DNA of 43,592 bases. Source: Apostichopus parvimensis. Taxonomy: Eukaryota; Echinodermata; Holothuroidea; Aspidochirotida; Stichopodidae. Where the stretch lies: positions 52,031 to 95,622 of the forward strand of contig KN887370.1 in NCBI GenBank assembly GCA_000934455.1, in the 5' to 3' direction. Positions 12,345 to 21,417 of the stretch are shown here, in pieces (positions within the stretch are counted from its first letter, which is position 1; the number at the start of each line of letters is the position of its first letter). A model generated the notes under the pieces. It made no database searches, had not been told where the DNA came from, and was given only the letters and a program-made list of their open reading frames with translations. The translations under genes and the position numbers were made by a program.

Positions 12345-13130
12345 ATATCCATTTCATGTTGCAGGGTTCTTGGGGATAGGAGGTCGTCATGAAAGTTATT
12401 GAGGTCAGCTGGCGCCAGTGAGTTGTTGCCCTCAATACTGATCGATGACACACGAAAGAAAGCTTCCAATGCTCTCTCTTGTAATGGAGCAAACCTGCAA
12501 GAGAAAGTCCAGATATATCATTCAGATCTGAATAACATACAAATCTATAATCCTTTGTAAAAAGTAGTTGAAGAATGAATCTCGCATTATTATCAACGGT
12601 ATCTTTTTTGGTACAGATAATGTGTAGGCTACTTTGAGTACAACTTTAATTATTGTGGAGATTCACCTGTTGGATTGTGGCTTGACCAGGTGATTTGCAT
12701 CATTGCGGCGGTTATATCTAGGGAGCGTGCTTATAACCCCAAACTGAGCTGTTTCAAGTACCCCGATGACGCTCGTTATCAGGGTGAGAGTAAAAAGGTA
12801 GGAGAAGTTTGTCGCTCCAAGCAGAAAAGCCTGAGCATCCCCTCTTGCTGAGAGTGTCTTGACCACCTTTTGAAATAAATCATCAGCGAAATATTTACGC
12901 ATACGTCACATGGCAACATTTTGTTAGGAGACAACTGCACTTAAGTGGGGAGAGTACTGCAACAACATATATAATTACATAGGGAAACAGTTGCAAGTGG
13001 GTTTCACATGCCTCGTGACGCTCAATCCATCTGGTGCGGCACATCAGCTTGAGTATCCTCTTTGATGTTTCACGAGGCGTATCCACCACCAAAGGGTCAT
13101 CGATGACTTCTTCCAATTCTTCTGGTTCCC
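12345..13130 (-). pseudogene. hAT transposase central exons
   Basis: The first exon ends at 12979 (TAT then GTAATT) and encodes EEVIDDPLVVDTPRET and LMCRTRWIERHEACETHL, the conserved RW-ERH-A block. It joins in phase 0 to 12667-12866 (VVKTLSARGDAQAFLLGATN, SYLFTLTLITSVIGVLE). The exon at 12345-12494 encodes FAPLQERALEAFFRVSS and NNFHDDLLSPRTLQHEMD, matching the region before the dimerisation domain. Confidence 0.7.
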
Positions 13131-13424
13131 AGGGGAGTTGTAGAAATATTTAGCAATCTATAATGAATGTTATTAAATAAAAGAATACAAGAACGATTAG
13201 ATGATTGATAAAACGTATCTATCATTCAGAACTGTTGTATAGAGCATTCAAACGTTTCGAATTACATGTCAAAAGCCCATTGCCATTCTACCGCTTAAAC
13301 CTGCAAATACTTTATCAGCAGTTGTCATCATATTCTTGATGAGTAGTACCTTGGTTGATGAAACTATCACCCGGTTCAGTTGGTGGGTAGTTCACTATAA
13401 TTACTCACATCTGGGGCATTTCTT

Positions 13425-14215
13425 TTAGTTTAGTTTAGTAGAAAAAAAGGATCATGAGGGACACTCAAGTCCCTATCAAGGACCCTATAGGAGATTAAAA
13501 AAACTGAAGACACAAACACTCAGATCCAATTACAATGCTAAAAGTTCTTGTCCAAAGCATTCTTAATCCCATTGACACTACTTGCAAGTACAACTTTCTC
13601 AGGCAAACCGTTCCACTTATTCACAACCCTATTAGAAAAAAGTTATGCAGAATATTAATCCTAATTTGTGACTTTTGGAGTTTAAGACAATGACCTCTGG
13701 TACAACTACTATTAGCAAATATGAAAAAGTCGGTAAAGGATAAATTGTCAAAACCATACACAATCTTGAAAACGTGAATCAAGTCCCCACGTAACCTCCT
13801 AAGCGCCAGTGCGGTGAGATTCAACAGTTGTAACCGCCTATAATAAGTAACACTCTTTAAGGAACTAATCATCCTAGTAGCCCTCCTCTGAGCCTTTTCA
13901 AGTTCTTCCTTATCCTTAGCAAAATATGGGTTCCAAGCCTGCACAGTATACTCCAGATGAGGCCTAACCAACTGCTTATATAGCCTAACTACTAGGTCCT
14001 CTTTCAGAAAACTGAAGTTCCTCTTGATCATACCTAAAACCTTATTACCTATTTTAGCAGCTTCAAGACAATGTTTAGAAGGTTGCAGAGATGAGTCAAT
14101 GTAGATACCTAGGTCTCTTTCAACAACGAACTCCTGTAACTCCACACCATTAATATTGTAGGTATACTTTTGGTTATTTTTGAAAAACTTTTGGTTACTA
14201 CTACCATTGTGCAAT
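13425..14215 (-). mobile_element. 5'-truncated CR1/L2-like LINE inserted in the hAT gene
   Basis: On the minus strand the 3' half of a reverse transcriptase can be read: YTYNINGVELQEF, LGIYIDSSLQPSKHCLEAAK, LVRPHLEYTVQAWNPYF, then EKAQRRATRMISSLKS and LRRLRGDLIHVFKIV, as in the C-terminal (thumb) part of CR1/L2-clade proteins. The 3' end carries GGGACTTGAGTGTCCCTC and a short CTAAA tail near 13425-13445. A second copy on the plus strand lies at 25827-26835. The insertion interrupts the hAT exon just after the CIQHIAHC block. This copy retains a better frame than the other. Confidence 0.85.
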
Positions 14216-14527
14216 GTGCAATGTGTTGAATGCAGGGACCGGAACCCCCGTGCTGGCCTCTCATGTTGCCAGTCAAGATAGGGAAAATGGAGATTCAACA
14301 TTAGTGAGGTAACTGTGCGCATCAAACTGCGAGTGACGCAGAACATCAGTGATCGTAAAATATAGCTTATGGTGTATGGTGTGGGTAATTGTGATACTGT
14401 GGTTTATGGGCTGGTGTTATGTTGGGAGGCACGTTCACTATCTTCAATCGCATTTCATACACCTTTCTCTGTTTCTGTTTTGTTTGTAACACCCACAATG
14501 TTACGTATGTAGAAACTAACTACGTAC

Positions 14528-14671
14528 CTGCACCATCAGCGCAAATACCCCTAGCATCGTGCATGCTTAAATTGCACCTGCCCATCTCATTCTCGATAGC
14601 TCCCATGAGCTCTGCTCGGGTCATCTGGCCCGTCACGTTGATATAAGCAATGAAGTCTTCCCTGATGTCAA
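14528..14671 (-). pseudogene. hAT transposase exon with GQ...DGAG block
   Basis: Bounded by an acceptor (TTTTACCACAG) and a donor (GTACGT), this 144-bp exon is fully open and encodes REDFIAYINVTGQMT, then MRCNLS-like residues (GRCNLSMHDARGICADGAG). The DGAG end corresponds to the second catalytic Asp region of hAT transposases (DGAxNMSG). The entry phase matches the preceding exon. The next exon should begin GNMRGQ at 14269, but its acceptor reads TG instead of AG. Confidence 0.8.
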
Positions 14672-14798
14672 CTGTGGTAAAATGGAGAATAAACTGATAC
14701 TAGATATGGAGAAATGGACACTACTCTGCATGGTCAATATCAAAATAGCCTTAATTTTTGTTTATAGATACCCATACTGACCTGTATGGTAAACTTAC

Positions 14799-15457
14799 GA
14801 TTGGAGTCTACGAAGAAGAGAACAGGGTACAGTTGCGTTTTTGCGACAGATCTGCCGCTTCATCGATGATTATAGTAAACAATTTGGCCTGTTGCTCCTC
14901 CTGAAGAATTCCTCACCTCACCTGGTCGCCGCAAATAAGGATTAGATCATTCTGAATTACACGATATCATGCTTGCATTCTTGGCGTGCTTGTCTAAAGT
15001 TTCTTGAAGAACATCATCTCCACCTTCAAAAGCATGATGTAGAGAAATATGTTGCTTTAGGCAAAGTTGAAGACAATTAGGTATTATATAATGACATCAA
15101 GTTGTATGTCTGAAGTGAGAAAGTGTTGCATGGCGTGGTCCAAAAGCTTGAGTTTGGAACAAGATACATCAGCATTACACTTACTTCGAGCACGCATCTG
15201 AAAAATCTCGTAGAAGTTCCCCATATTGTTTCCTTGATTAAAGCGGTCCTTTCGGCTATCCCGATGGCCTCTGAACGCTAGGCCTTGTCTCCCCAGAGTG
15301 ACTACAACATCTAGTATCGAAAGCAACACTTTCTTATTCCTTGCATTGGTCTCTACTGTATGCCTGATCCGCTGTTCTGAGACATCTCCAATATGGTGTT
15401 CAAGCATGAAGCGGAAGGTAATCCACGACTCTTGGCACATACGCTGCAGTTTATACC
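14799..15457 (-). pseudogene. hAT transposase DUF4371 exons
   Basis: Exon 15185-15457 opens after TTTGTAG and encodes the LGRQGLAFRGHRDSR and NMGNFYEIFQMRAR landmarks of DUF4371, ending at a GTAAGT donor. It joins in phase 1 to exon 14799-15023, which continues GDDVLQETLDKHAKNAS. A frameshift precedes NDLILICGDQVR, a stop follows, then LFTIIIDEAADLSQK, and a second frame change leads to TQLYPVLFFVDSN at a GTAAGT donor. DEA here corresponds to the first acidic position of the hAT catalytic core. The frame changes and the stop inactivate the gene. Confidence 0.75.
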
Positions 15458-15949
15458 CTACAAAATTGCAAAATGATACCATGAGTAGCCAAATGTATTT
15501 GGGTAGTTTTGCAGGGAAATTCAAATTGCAGATAATTAACTAGTTGTCAGAATGATATTCGTTTTGTGCTTACATAAAGAAGACCAGATATTTGGGTATC
15601 TGTATAGCCTATAACTTCCAATTACATCTCCCGTATTATAATGTATGGACTTTCTTGGTGGCAAATGGGTTAAGGCTTTCGAATCTTATCAATCTGGCAC
15701 CACGTTTGTTGGGTTATGCGTCCTTAAACTTGATTGCTTTACTCCATCCAGGTAAACATTGGGATATGCGAGGTAAAACTTGTATGGTTGCACCTCTTGG
15801 GTGTGCATTGACCGGGTTTGTGGGTAATGTAAACTGCACCGATGACCAGGGGTAACGTGTACGTATTCGATAGGGATGTAAATTTGCGCTATATAAATAT
15901 AAACATTATAATTATGGTAGATAGTGACTACATCCCTTTCGGTAAGTAC

Positions 15950-16197
15950 ATGTCCCTCTCTTGCTGCTGTCTCTTCGTATCCCTAAGAAATGCTCGGTGA
16001 AATTCTCCGTCGTTTTCCTCTAGTCCCGGAACGGTCTAGTAACCATAAGCCTGGACGACGATGCGTTACTGCCAGGCCGCGGGAATAAAAAAAAATATCT
16101 GCAGTAAGCCGCATCCTCGTTTGTACTGTCAGCGAGACCGGGATAGTTCTCCAACCCTTCCCGTTTAAACCTTCTGTTGCATGTTCCACTCCGGTGT
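15950..16197 (-). pseudogene. hAT transposase N-terminal TTF-type zinc-finger exon (interrupted)
   Basis: The frame reads CNRRFKREGLENYPGL, then EDAAYCRYFFLFPRP, then MVTRPFRD, a stop, and KTTENFTEHF. This order matches the TTF zinc finger that opens ZMYM1-like hAT transposases (RRF, YPWL, DAAFCxxC, LVTRPF). The second zinc-binding Cys appears as Phe, and TAG replaces a Trp-like position after RPFRD. The foldback element at 16199 sits at its 5' edge. Removing one copy of the 8-bp flank and rejoining to 21054 keeps this frame open for some 20 codons upstream. Confidence 0.75.
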
Positions 16198-16198
16198 A
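16191..16198. repeat. Left flanking direct repeat of the foldback element
   Basis: CCGGTGTA, repeated exactly at 21046-21053. It is interpreted as an 8-bp target-site duplication. Its last two bases, TA, also fit a TA duplication if the boundary is set one dinucleotide differently on the right. Confidence 0.7.
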
Positions 16199-16565
16199 TG
16201 GAACGCGAAAAGGACCACAACATATGATGATGTTAATGATGATCTAATTTTATACGATCATGTACTGAAAACTTACGATCATGTACTAGAAATACACGAT
16301 CATGTACTAAAAATTTACGATCATGTACCAAACATATACGATCATGTACTAAAAGTATACGATCATGTTCTAAACATATACGATCATGTACTACAAACGT
16401 ACGATGTACATCAAAACAAATACGATCATGTACTAATAATGTGATGTTCAAAAAAGTGGCGTCTGCATACGCGTATGTATATTCATATGTGGCGTCTGCA
16501 TACGCGTATGAATATTCAGTTTAAACTCATTAAAAACTATTAGGGGCGGGGCTTCGGTGTCAACT
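16199..16565 (+). repeat. Left terminal inverted repeat
   Basis: Outer unique part 16199-16253, array of 21-bp units 16254-16442, inner part with two copies of GTGGCGTCTGCATACGCGTA (near 16458 and 16491) and ending around the GGGGCGGGGC at 16543. Confidence 0.75.
16254..16442 (+). repeat. 21-bp tandem subrepeats, left arm
   Basis: Nine units of exactly 21 bp. Type A has the core ACGATCATGTACTAAAA. The eighth unit is type B, with core GATGTACATCAAAA. Because 21 is a multiple of three, the array also gives a spurious open frame of YDHVLKx heptads on one strand and a similar one on the other. The array is not a gene. Confidence 0.9.
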
Positions 16566-17640
16566 TTGATATTCCTAGGGGTACGGTACTTTGTAATCAA
16601 CGGGTAGCATACTATACTATTAATTTGAAGTGAGTAATAATCACTGAGGATTGGCTGTAATAATAGCTATGTGTATGAATATTTAGCTGACCGCGAAAAT
16701 TGTTTCGGCATTTGCACAAAAGAATTTCATGGCCCAAGTCACTTAGTTCTCTATTAAGGTCCATTGGTGCCAACTGTGCCATATTCATCAATCACACTGA
16801 CCAGTAAGGCATATTTCTAGCAGATTCAGAGTGAGACTGAGAGAATAGGGCTTAATAATAATTAAACCTATGTAGCCTAGGCATAAGGCTGTAGTTTAGT
16901 CTTTAAGTTTTATTGTACTTTGCAGCCTAGTAGGCCTATGCCTAAGTTAGTAACTAGTATACTAGGAGGCCAAATTACCAGCCTGGGCCTATACAGTGTA
17001 CTACTGTATAGCCTTGCCCTTGGCTAGGCCTCTAGTAACCTTGTTTTAAGTAAGATTAACTGTTAGTGTTATGGTAGGCCAGCTTTAGCAATACTAACTG
17101 GGCCTAACTTAGTACTACTACTAGTAGGCCTATTATTGGTAGTTTTTTTTTTGTTTTTTTTAATTCCAAAGTAACCTAGCCTTTGCATTTGCCTATAACA
17201 CATCACATCAGATTCAATGTTGTTGGTCATTGGCCATTTCATCGCTCAAATAAAACTATAGTTCATCATATGCCAAAAATGTCCTAATTGGTATAAATGC
17301 CTCTGCAGTTGTAACATAAACAAGAACAATTGACGACATGTAGATTGCTATACTACTACTAGTAACTAGTACTAACTTGTTAGTTAAGTAAACTCTGTAC
17401 TGTACGTAGGCATTGCCTTAGGCCCTAAAGTTATGCGCCCTATGCTAGTTATGATATGCTCACCAGTTACAACTGAAGTAACATCCTTCTTCCTAATTCC
17501 CAAGGATAACCTAATGCGTTTCAAAGTTGTTACGCTTATATCGAGCATATCTTATTAGTAAAGCCCATTTTAACAAACTCCTGTATTCGTTTTTCTGTAG
17601 CATCTTGGGAATCCATTTCTTATAGCTAGTAGGGTAACTG
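16566..17640. other. Element interior without genes, AGGCCTA-rich
   Basis: This part of the foldback element has no coding exon. Variants of TAGGCCTA, TAGCCTAGG and AGTACTACTA recur many times between about 16860 and 17440. Confidence 0.55.
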
Positions 17641-17818
17641 AAGGGAAAATGGACCACTTAAGGTATTTTTCAGTAATTATTTTTTTTATAGATAGTGGCC
17701 TGGAGGAACTTTTTTTGGCCATGTATAGTTGACATCATTGTCAATCAAGTTTTGGTTTTGGTTGGTTCACTGAGTTCATTGTTTGACCTAGACAGGGGGT
17801 CAAAAGTCGATGGTCATT

Positions 17819-17905
17819 GTAGTCCATTTTCCCTGCATGTGCAGGTAATATGGACCACAAAACACTTGCCGTAGTCCATTTTACCTGCATGGACAGGTAA
17901 TGCAG
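17819..17905 (+). repeat. Pair of 35-bp direct repeats with palindromic core
   Basis: Copies at 17819-17853 and 17871-17905 share GTAGTCCATTTT and a palindrome-like CCTGCATG--CAGG core followed by GTAAT. The related AAAATGGACCAC at 17646-17657 and its exact inverse partner at 20420-20431 hint at subterminal sites or ends of an inner pogo element. Confidence 0.6.
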
Positions 17906-18137
17906 AAAAATGAGATCATTATCAAAGTTATGTATAGAGCATGGTGATTTTTATTTTAAGTAATAGTTAACAAATATTTAAGTAACAGTTAACAAGTAAG
18001 TGACAGGTAACAACTGTAACGCACACAAAACGTCACAAAAAATCATCCACGAAAAAAAAAGAGGTTCATTGTTAATTTGTTACATTGCATTCTGAATGTT
18101 TGAAATTGTGTAACTATAGTACATTTAATTTCAATAT

Positions 18138-18947
18138 NNNNNNNNNNNNNNNNNNNNNNNNNNNNNNNNNNNNNNNNNNNNNNNNNNNNNNNNNNNNNNN
18201 NNNNNNNNNNNNNNNNNNNNNNNNNNNNNNNNNNNNNNNNNNNNNNNNNNNNNNNNNNNNNNNNNNNNNNNNNNNNNNNNNNNNNNNNNNNNNNNNNNNN
18301 NNNNNNNNNNNNNNNNNNNNNNNNNNNNNNNNNNNNNNNNNNNNNNNNNNNNNNNNNNNNNNNNNNNNNNNNNNNNNNNNNNNNNNNNNNNNNNNNNNNN
18401 NNNNNNNNNNNNNNNNNNNNNNNNNNNNNNNNNNNNNNNNNNNNNNNNNNNNNNNNNNNNNNNNNNNNNNNNNNNNNNNNNNNNNNNNNNNNNNNNNNNN
18501 NNNNNNNNNNNNNNNNNNNNNNNNNNNNNNNNNNNNNNNNNNNNNNNNNNNNNNNNNNNNNNNNNNNNNNNNNNNNNNNNNNNNNNNNNNNNNNNNNNNN
18601 NNNNNNNNNNNNNNNNNNNNNNNNNNNNNNNNNNNNNNNNNNNNNNNNNNNNNNNNNNNNNNNNNNNNNNNNNNNNNNNNNNNNNNNNNNNNNNNNNNNN
18701 NNNNNNNNNNNNNNNNNNNNNNNNNNNNNNNNNNNNNNNNNNNNNNNNNNNNNNNNNNNNNNNNNNNNNNNNNNNNNNNNNNNNNNNNNNNNNNNNNNNN
18801 NNNNNNNNNNNNNNNNNNNNNNNNNNNNNNNNNNNNNNNNNNNNNNNNNNNNNNNNNNNNNNNNNNNNNNNNNNNNNNNNNNNNNNNNNNNNNNNNNNNN
18901 NNNNNNNNNNNNNNNNNNNNNNNNNNNNNNNNNNNNNNNNNNNNNNN
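18138..18947. other. Assembly gap (810 N)
   Basis: Run of N. It removes the C-terminal part of the pogo-type transposase frame. Open frames crossing it are artefacts. Confidence 1.
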
Positions 18948-19349
18948 TAGTGCAATTTTAGCGGCTTGAATACAGATCTGTCCAGAGGTTGTAGGTACTT
19001 TGTGGTGTGTGCTGGAAGGCAAATCAACACGATGTCATGTTCATTACAATAGTTAATTACTCGCATACTCTTTACATGTGACGCATGCCCATCAATAATG
19101 AGCACTACCTTGCCGGCTACTGCATGCTGTCTGAAAAACTGAAGCCAATCTAAGAACAAATCAGTATTTATATATCCAGAATCTGACATGTTCAACTTGG
19201 ATGCAGGCGGTAAGTCATCAGCGTATTCTTCCTTCCTTCGCTTCCCCTTCATGATAACATAAGGTGGTAGATATTGACCAGAGGCACTACAGCATGCCAC
19301 TACTGTCACATTCTCTCCTCTTATTGCATTAGTGATGCCGACAATGGGC
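18948..19349 (-). pseudogene. pogo-family transposase, catalytic part (DDE_1), truncated
   Basis: The frame reads WKPIVGITNAIRGENVTVVA, then LPPYVIMKGKRR, then KVVLIIDGHASH and HTTKYLQPLDRSVFKPLK, running into the assembly gap. In pogo/Tigger/jerky-type transposases the catalytic triad is Asp in a DETG-like motif, Asp in DGHxSH and Asp in LQPLD. The second and third are present here. The first, normally about 60-80 residues upstream of RGENVTVV, is absent, because the upstream sequence jumps directly to the N-terminal domain in another frame. This copy is predicted to be catalytically dead. Confidence 0.85.
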
Positions 19350-19598
19350 TTCCATTTTGAACAAGTACTTTTCTAGGTCACTTTCATTTAAATTTCCCAA
19401 AGTAGAACCTCTTCCCAAACTTGGTTTGAAGTTCTCGCCGGGTCCCCTGGCTATGCGCCTCAAGGTAGTAACGGGTACGCCATACTCCTTAGCAGTTGAC
19501 AACACCCCCATACATTGTCTTACTTTCATCACAGCTTGTCGCATACTTTCCTCTGACCATGGTGAACGTTTAGTAGTCCGCACATACTTTGACGGCAT
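19332..19598 (-). pseudogene. pogo-family transposase, N-terminal DNA-binding part
   Basis: I take the start at the Met of MPSKYVRTTKRSPWSEE (19598) rather than the Met eight codons upstream. Residues 1-60 form a pipsqueak/CENPB-N-type helix-turn-helix: a basic N-terminus, SEESMRQAVMKVRQ, then AKEYGVPVTTLRRIARG. It continues GRGSTLGNLNESDLEKYLFK, the start of the linker to the second DNA-binding domain. A frame change and a deletion of most of that domain and of the first catalytic motif follow before 19349. Confidence 0.85.
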
Positions 19599-19623
19599 TC
19601 TGAATTGAAAAGAAATGAGCAAT

Positions 19624-20589
19624 TGATTATTAATTTGCCACAGTGAGAACCCTTAAGCCCTAACTCTAACCCTAACTGTAATTAATAATATTATTCAAGG
19701 ATTAATATACAGGAAAAACATTTAATTAAACATGTAATTATACCATATATTATACATAGGCTTGTATAAGCATTTCAAAAATAAAGTAGTGCCTAAAATT
19801 GAGTGGAATATCCTAGAATTCCACAAGAGGGCCTGTATGGGACTTGATCCATCCATCATTCCTGAATTATGGATCCATTTAACCAGAATTAGGACAAATA
19901 AGGCATTTATTACTGTAGATGTATTGAGTCCTGGCCTTAGCCTATATAGGACTAGGCTATCATTAAAGCTAGTGTATACATGGTTGAGTAAGCGAACTCT
20001 ATATACCAGTTTTGCGTAACTATAGGCCTATCATGTTAACACTGTAAGTGTCAAAAACCGTTTTTCCTGCACACTAAATAATTTCATGAACCTGTTCTCC
20101 ATTGAGAGTTATACACTCATGCCAATGGAGTGTTCGATAATTCATTCTATAACGCTTTGACAATGCTATGATTGTTGTCATAAATAGTTTCTCTGGAAAG
20201 GAATGAGAGTTTTCCCCTCGTCCCAAATTTACATCATGCCCTGAAATAAGACATTTCATTCTTACCTTTAACCTGATTTGACCATTTATGTCATGAAAAC
20301 CGCTTTTTTTTTACAATTCTTCAATTAATTGCTTGAGGTTGACGTTCGTAGGCGAGTGAATAAGATGGTAGTATAGAAGTATAACACATCCCTCCTCAGC
20401 TATGTAGAAATCTAATTTGGTGGTCCATTTTATTTTAAAAATCCCGCGTAGACTAAGTAAGGCAAGCCTATATACTAAAGCATAGGCTAGCCCTAACGTT
20501 ACATTATTATTATTTCGACGAAAGTATATATGACTACGTACGTTGCGACTTACCTTCGTACCACGGAGCAAAATAATAGCGACCCCGTG
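19624..20589. other. Element interior upstream of the transposase, no gene seen
   Basis: AT-rich, with CCCTAACTCTAACCCTAACT at 19653-19676 resembling a short telomere-like run, probably by chance. It includes the AAAATGGACCAC inverse partner at 20420-20431. It would contain the transposase promoter if the gene were active. Confidence 0.5.
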
Positions 20590-21043
20590 TATTCATCCAA
20601 TATAAGCACCGCCCCAAGAGACAGTTATATATGGATATTCATACGCGTATTCAAACGACAATAATGGTTATTCATACGCCACTTTTTTGTAACTTCCGCT
20701 TTTTCATCATCATCACAAGTTTTCAGTACATGATCGTATATGTTTTGATGTACATCTTACGTTTTTAGTACATGATCGTATATGTTTTGATGTACATCTT
20801 ACGTTTTTAGTACATCATCGCATGTTTTGATGAACATCTTAGTTTCTTAGTACATCATCGTATATGTTTTGATGTACATCTTAGTTTTTTAGTACATCAT
20901 CGTATATGTTTTGATGTACATCTTAGGTTTTTAGTACATCATCGTATATGTTTAGTACATGATCGTTAGTTTTTCAGTACATGAACGTATAAAATTAGAT
21001 CATCATTAACATCATCATATGTTGTGGTCCTTTTCGCGTTCCA
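20590..21043 (-). repeat. Right terminal inverted repeat
   Basis: It mirrors the left arm. Reading inward from 21043: TGGAACGCGAAAAGGACC, an almost identical 55-bp outer part, the 21-bp array (20717-20988), AAAAAAGTGGCGTATG, ATACGCGTATGAATAT and GGGGCGGTGC. It is longer than the left arm because of extra subrepeat units and a spacer insertion. Confidence 0.75.
20717..20988 (-). repeat. 21-bp tandem subrepeats, right arm
   Basis: About thirteen units, mostly alternating A (ACGATSATGTACTAAAAA) and B (AAGATGTACATCAAAACA) in a 42-bp higher-order period, inverted relative to the left arm. The B core GATGTACATC is a perfect 10-bp palindrome. Confidence 0.9.
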
Positions 21044-21045
21044 TA

Positions 21046-21053
21046 CCGGTGTA
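21046..21053. repeat. Right flanking direct repeat of the foldback element
   Basis: CCGGTGTA, identical to 16191-16198. Confidence 0.7.
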
Positions 21054-21417
21054 GGGGACATCTATGGGTAGCCTGTGTGTGGAGATGTTCTTCATTGCTT
21101 GGAATTTGGTGTTGTCATACCATCATTTTGACTGTTGTCAATGGAAGGGAGGCGGGAACTAAAACTGTCAATTATGTAGCCTCGAAAGATAAGGTTCAGA
21201 GTTTTTAACACTTGGTTCCTATTATATTTGTGACTACGTCTAATTGTGCACAATTTATTCCGATTTTGTCGTTATTTGGAGATATTTGAACGCTATAATT
21301 TACCTATATTCAGCTGTTTAATACACACGTACAGCCTAGATTTACAACCTATTGTGTAAAGGACGTATACGGGGTACGTTTATAATATAACTTTGAAACG
21401 TACAATAAAGCAGCAAT
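21054..21417. other. Remaining hAT flank and LINE 5' region
   Basis: The first part continues the interrupted hAT sequence (the minus-strand frame stays open for about 20 codons). The rest leads into the LINE ORF1. The boundary between them is not visible. Confidence 0.4.

Larger units (their letters stand above)
11749..16198 (-). pseudogene. Decayed intron-containing hAT transposase (ZMYM1/DUF4371 type)
   Basis: Reading leftwards, the order is: TTF-type zinc finger (about 15950-16197), DUF4371 exons (15185-15457 and 14799-15023), an exon at 14528-14671, an exon start near 14269 cut by a LINE, exons ending at 12979 and spanning 12667-12866 and 12345-12494, and the C-terminal dimerisation exons (11998-12169 and 11749-11869). 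Most junctions are GT-AG with matching phases, so the element itself carries introns. Lesions: stops in the zinc-finger exon and at the CGDQVR block, frameshifts in the 14799-15023 and 11998-12169 exons, a lost acceptor AG at 14270-14271, and two transposon insertions. It cannot make a full transposase. Confidence 0.85.
16199..21045. mobile_element. Foldback (TU-like) transposon with long terminal inverted repeats
   Basis: Both ends read TGGAACGCGAAAAGGACC inward, then stay nearly identical for about 55 bp, then enter arrays of 21-bp subrepeats, and then share AAAAAAGTGGCGT, CATACGCGTATGAATAT-like strings and a GGGGCGG block. This gives inverted repeats of about 360 bp (left) and 450 bp (right). 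The flanks carry CCGGTGTA on both sides. Sea-urchin TU elements are known for long inverted repeats with short tandem subrepeats and 8-bp duplications, and this element has the same plan. The centre encodes pogo-type transposase remnants and includes an assembly gap. It lies inside the zinc-finger exon of a hAT gene. Confidence 0.75.

Noticed and set aside
15592-15855. Plus-strand 87-codon frame
   Set aside because: It lies between minus-strand hAT exons, in intron sequence, and has no motif.
16250-16445. CRISPR array
   Set aside because: The units are contiguous without unique spacers, and the setting is a eukaryotic transposon.
16181-16451. Heptad-repeat open frames on both strands (YDHVLKx and VHDRIxL)
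   Set aside because: They are by-products of the 21-bp DNA array. There is no start context, the array is inverted at the other end of the element, and both strands stay open.
18085-19022. Long open frames across the first gap
   Set aside because: Openness comes from N positions. Only the minus-strand frame with pogo motifs outside the gap is kept.
19653-19676. Interstitial telomere repeat
   Set aside because: Only about three imperfect CCCTAA-like units, too few to support.
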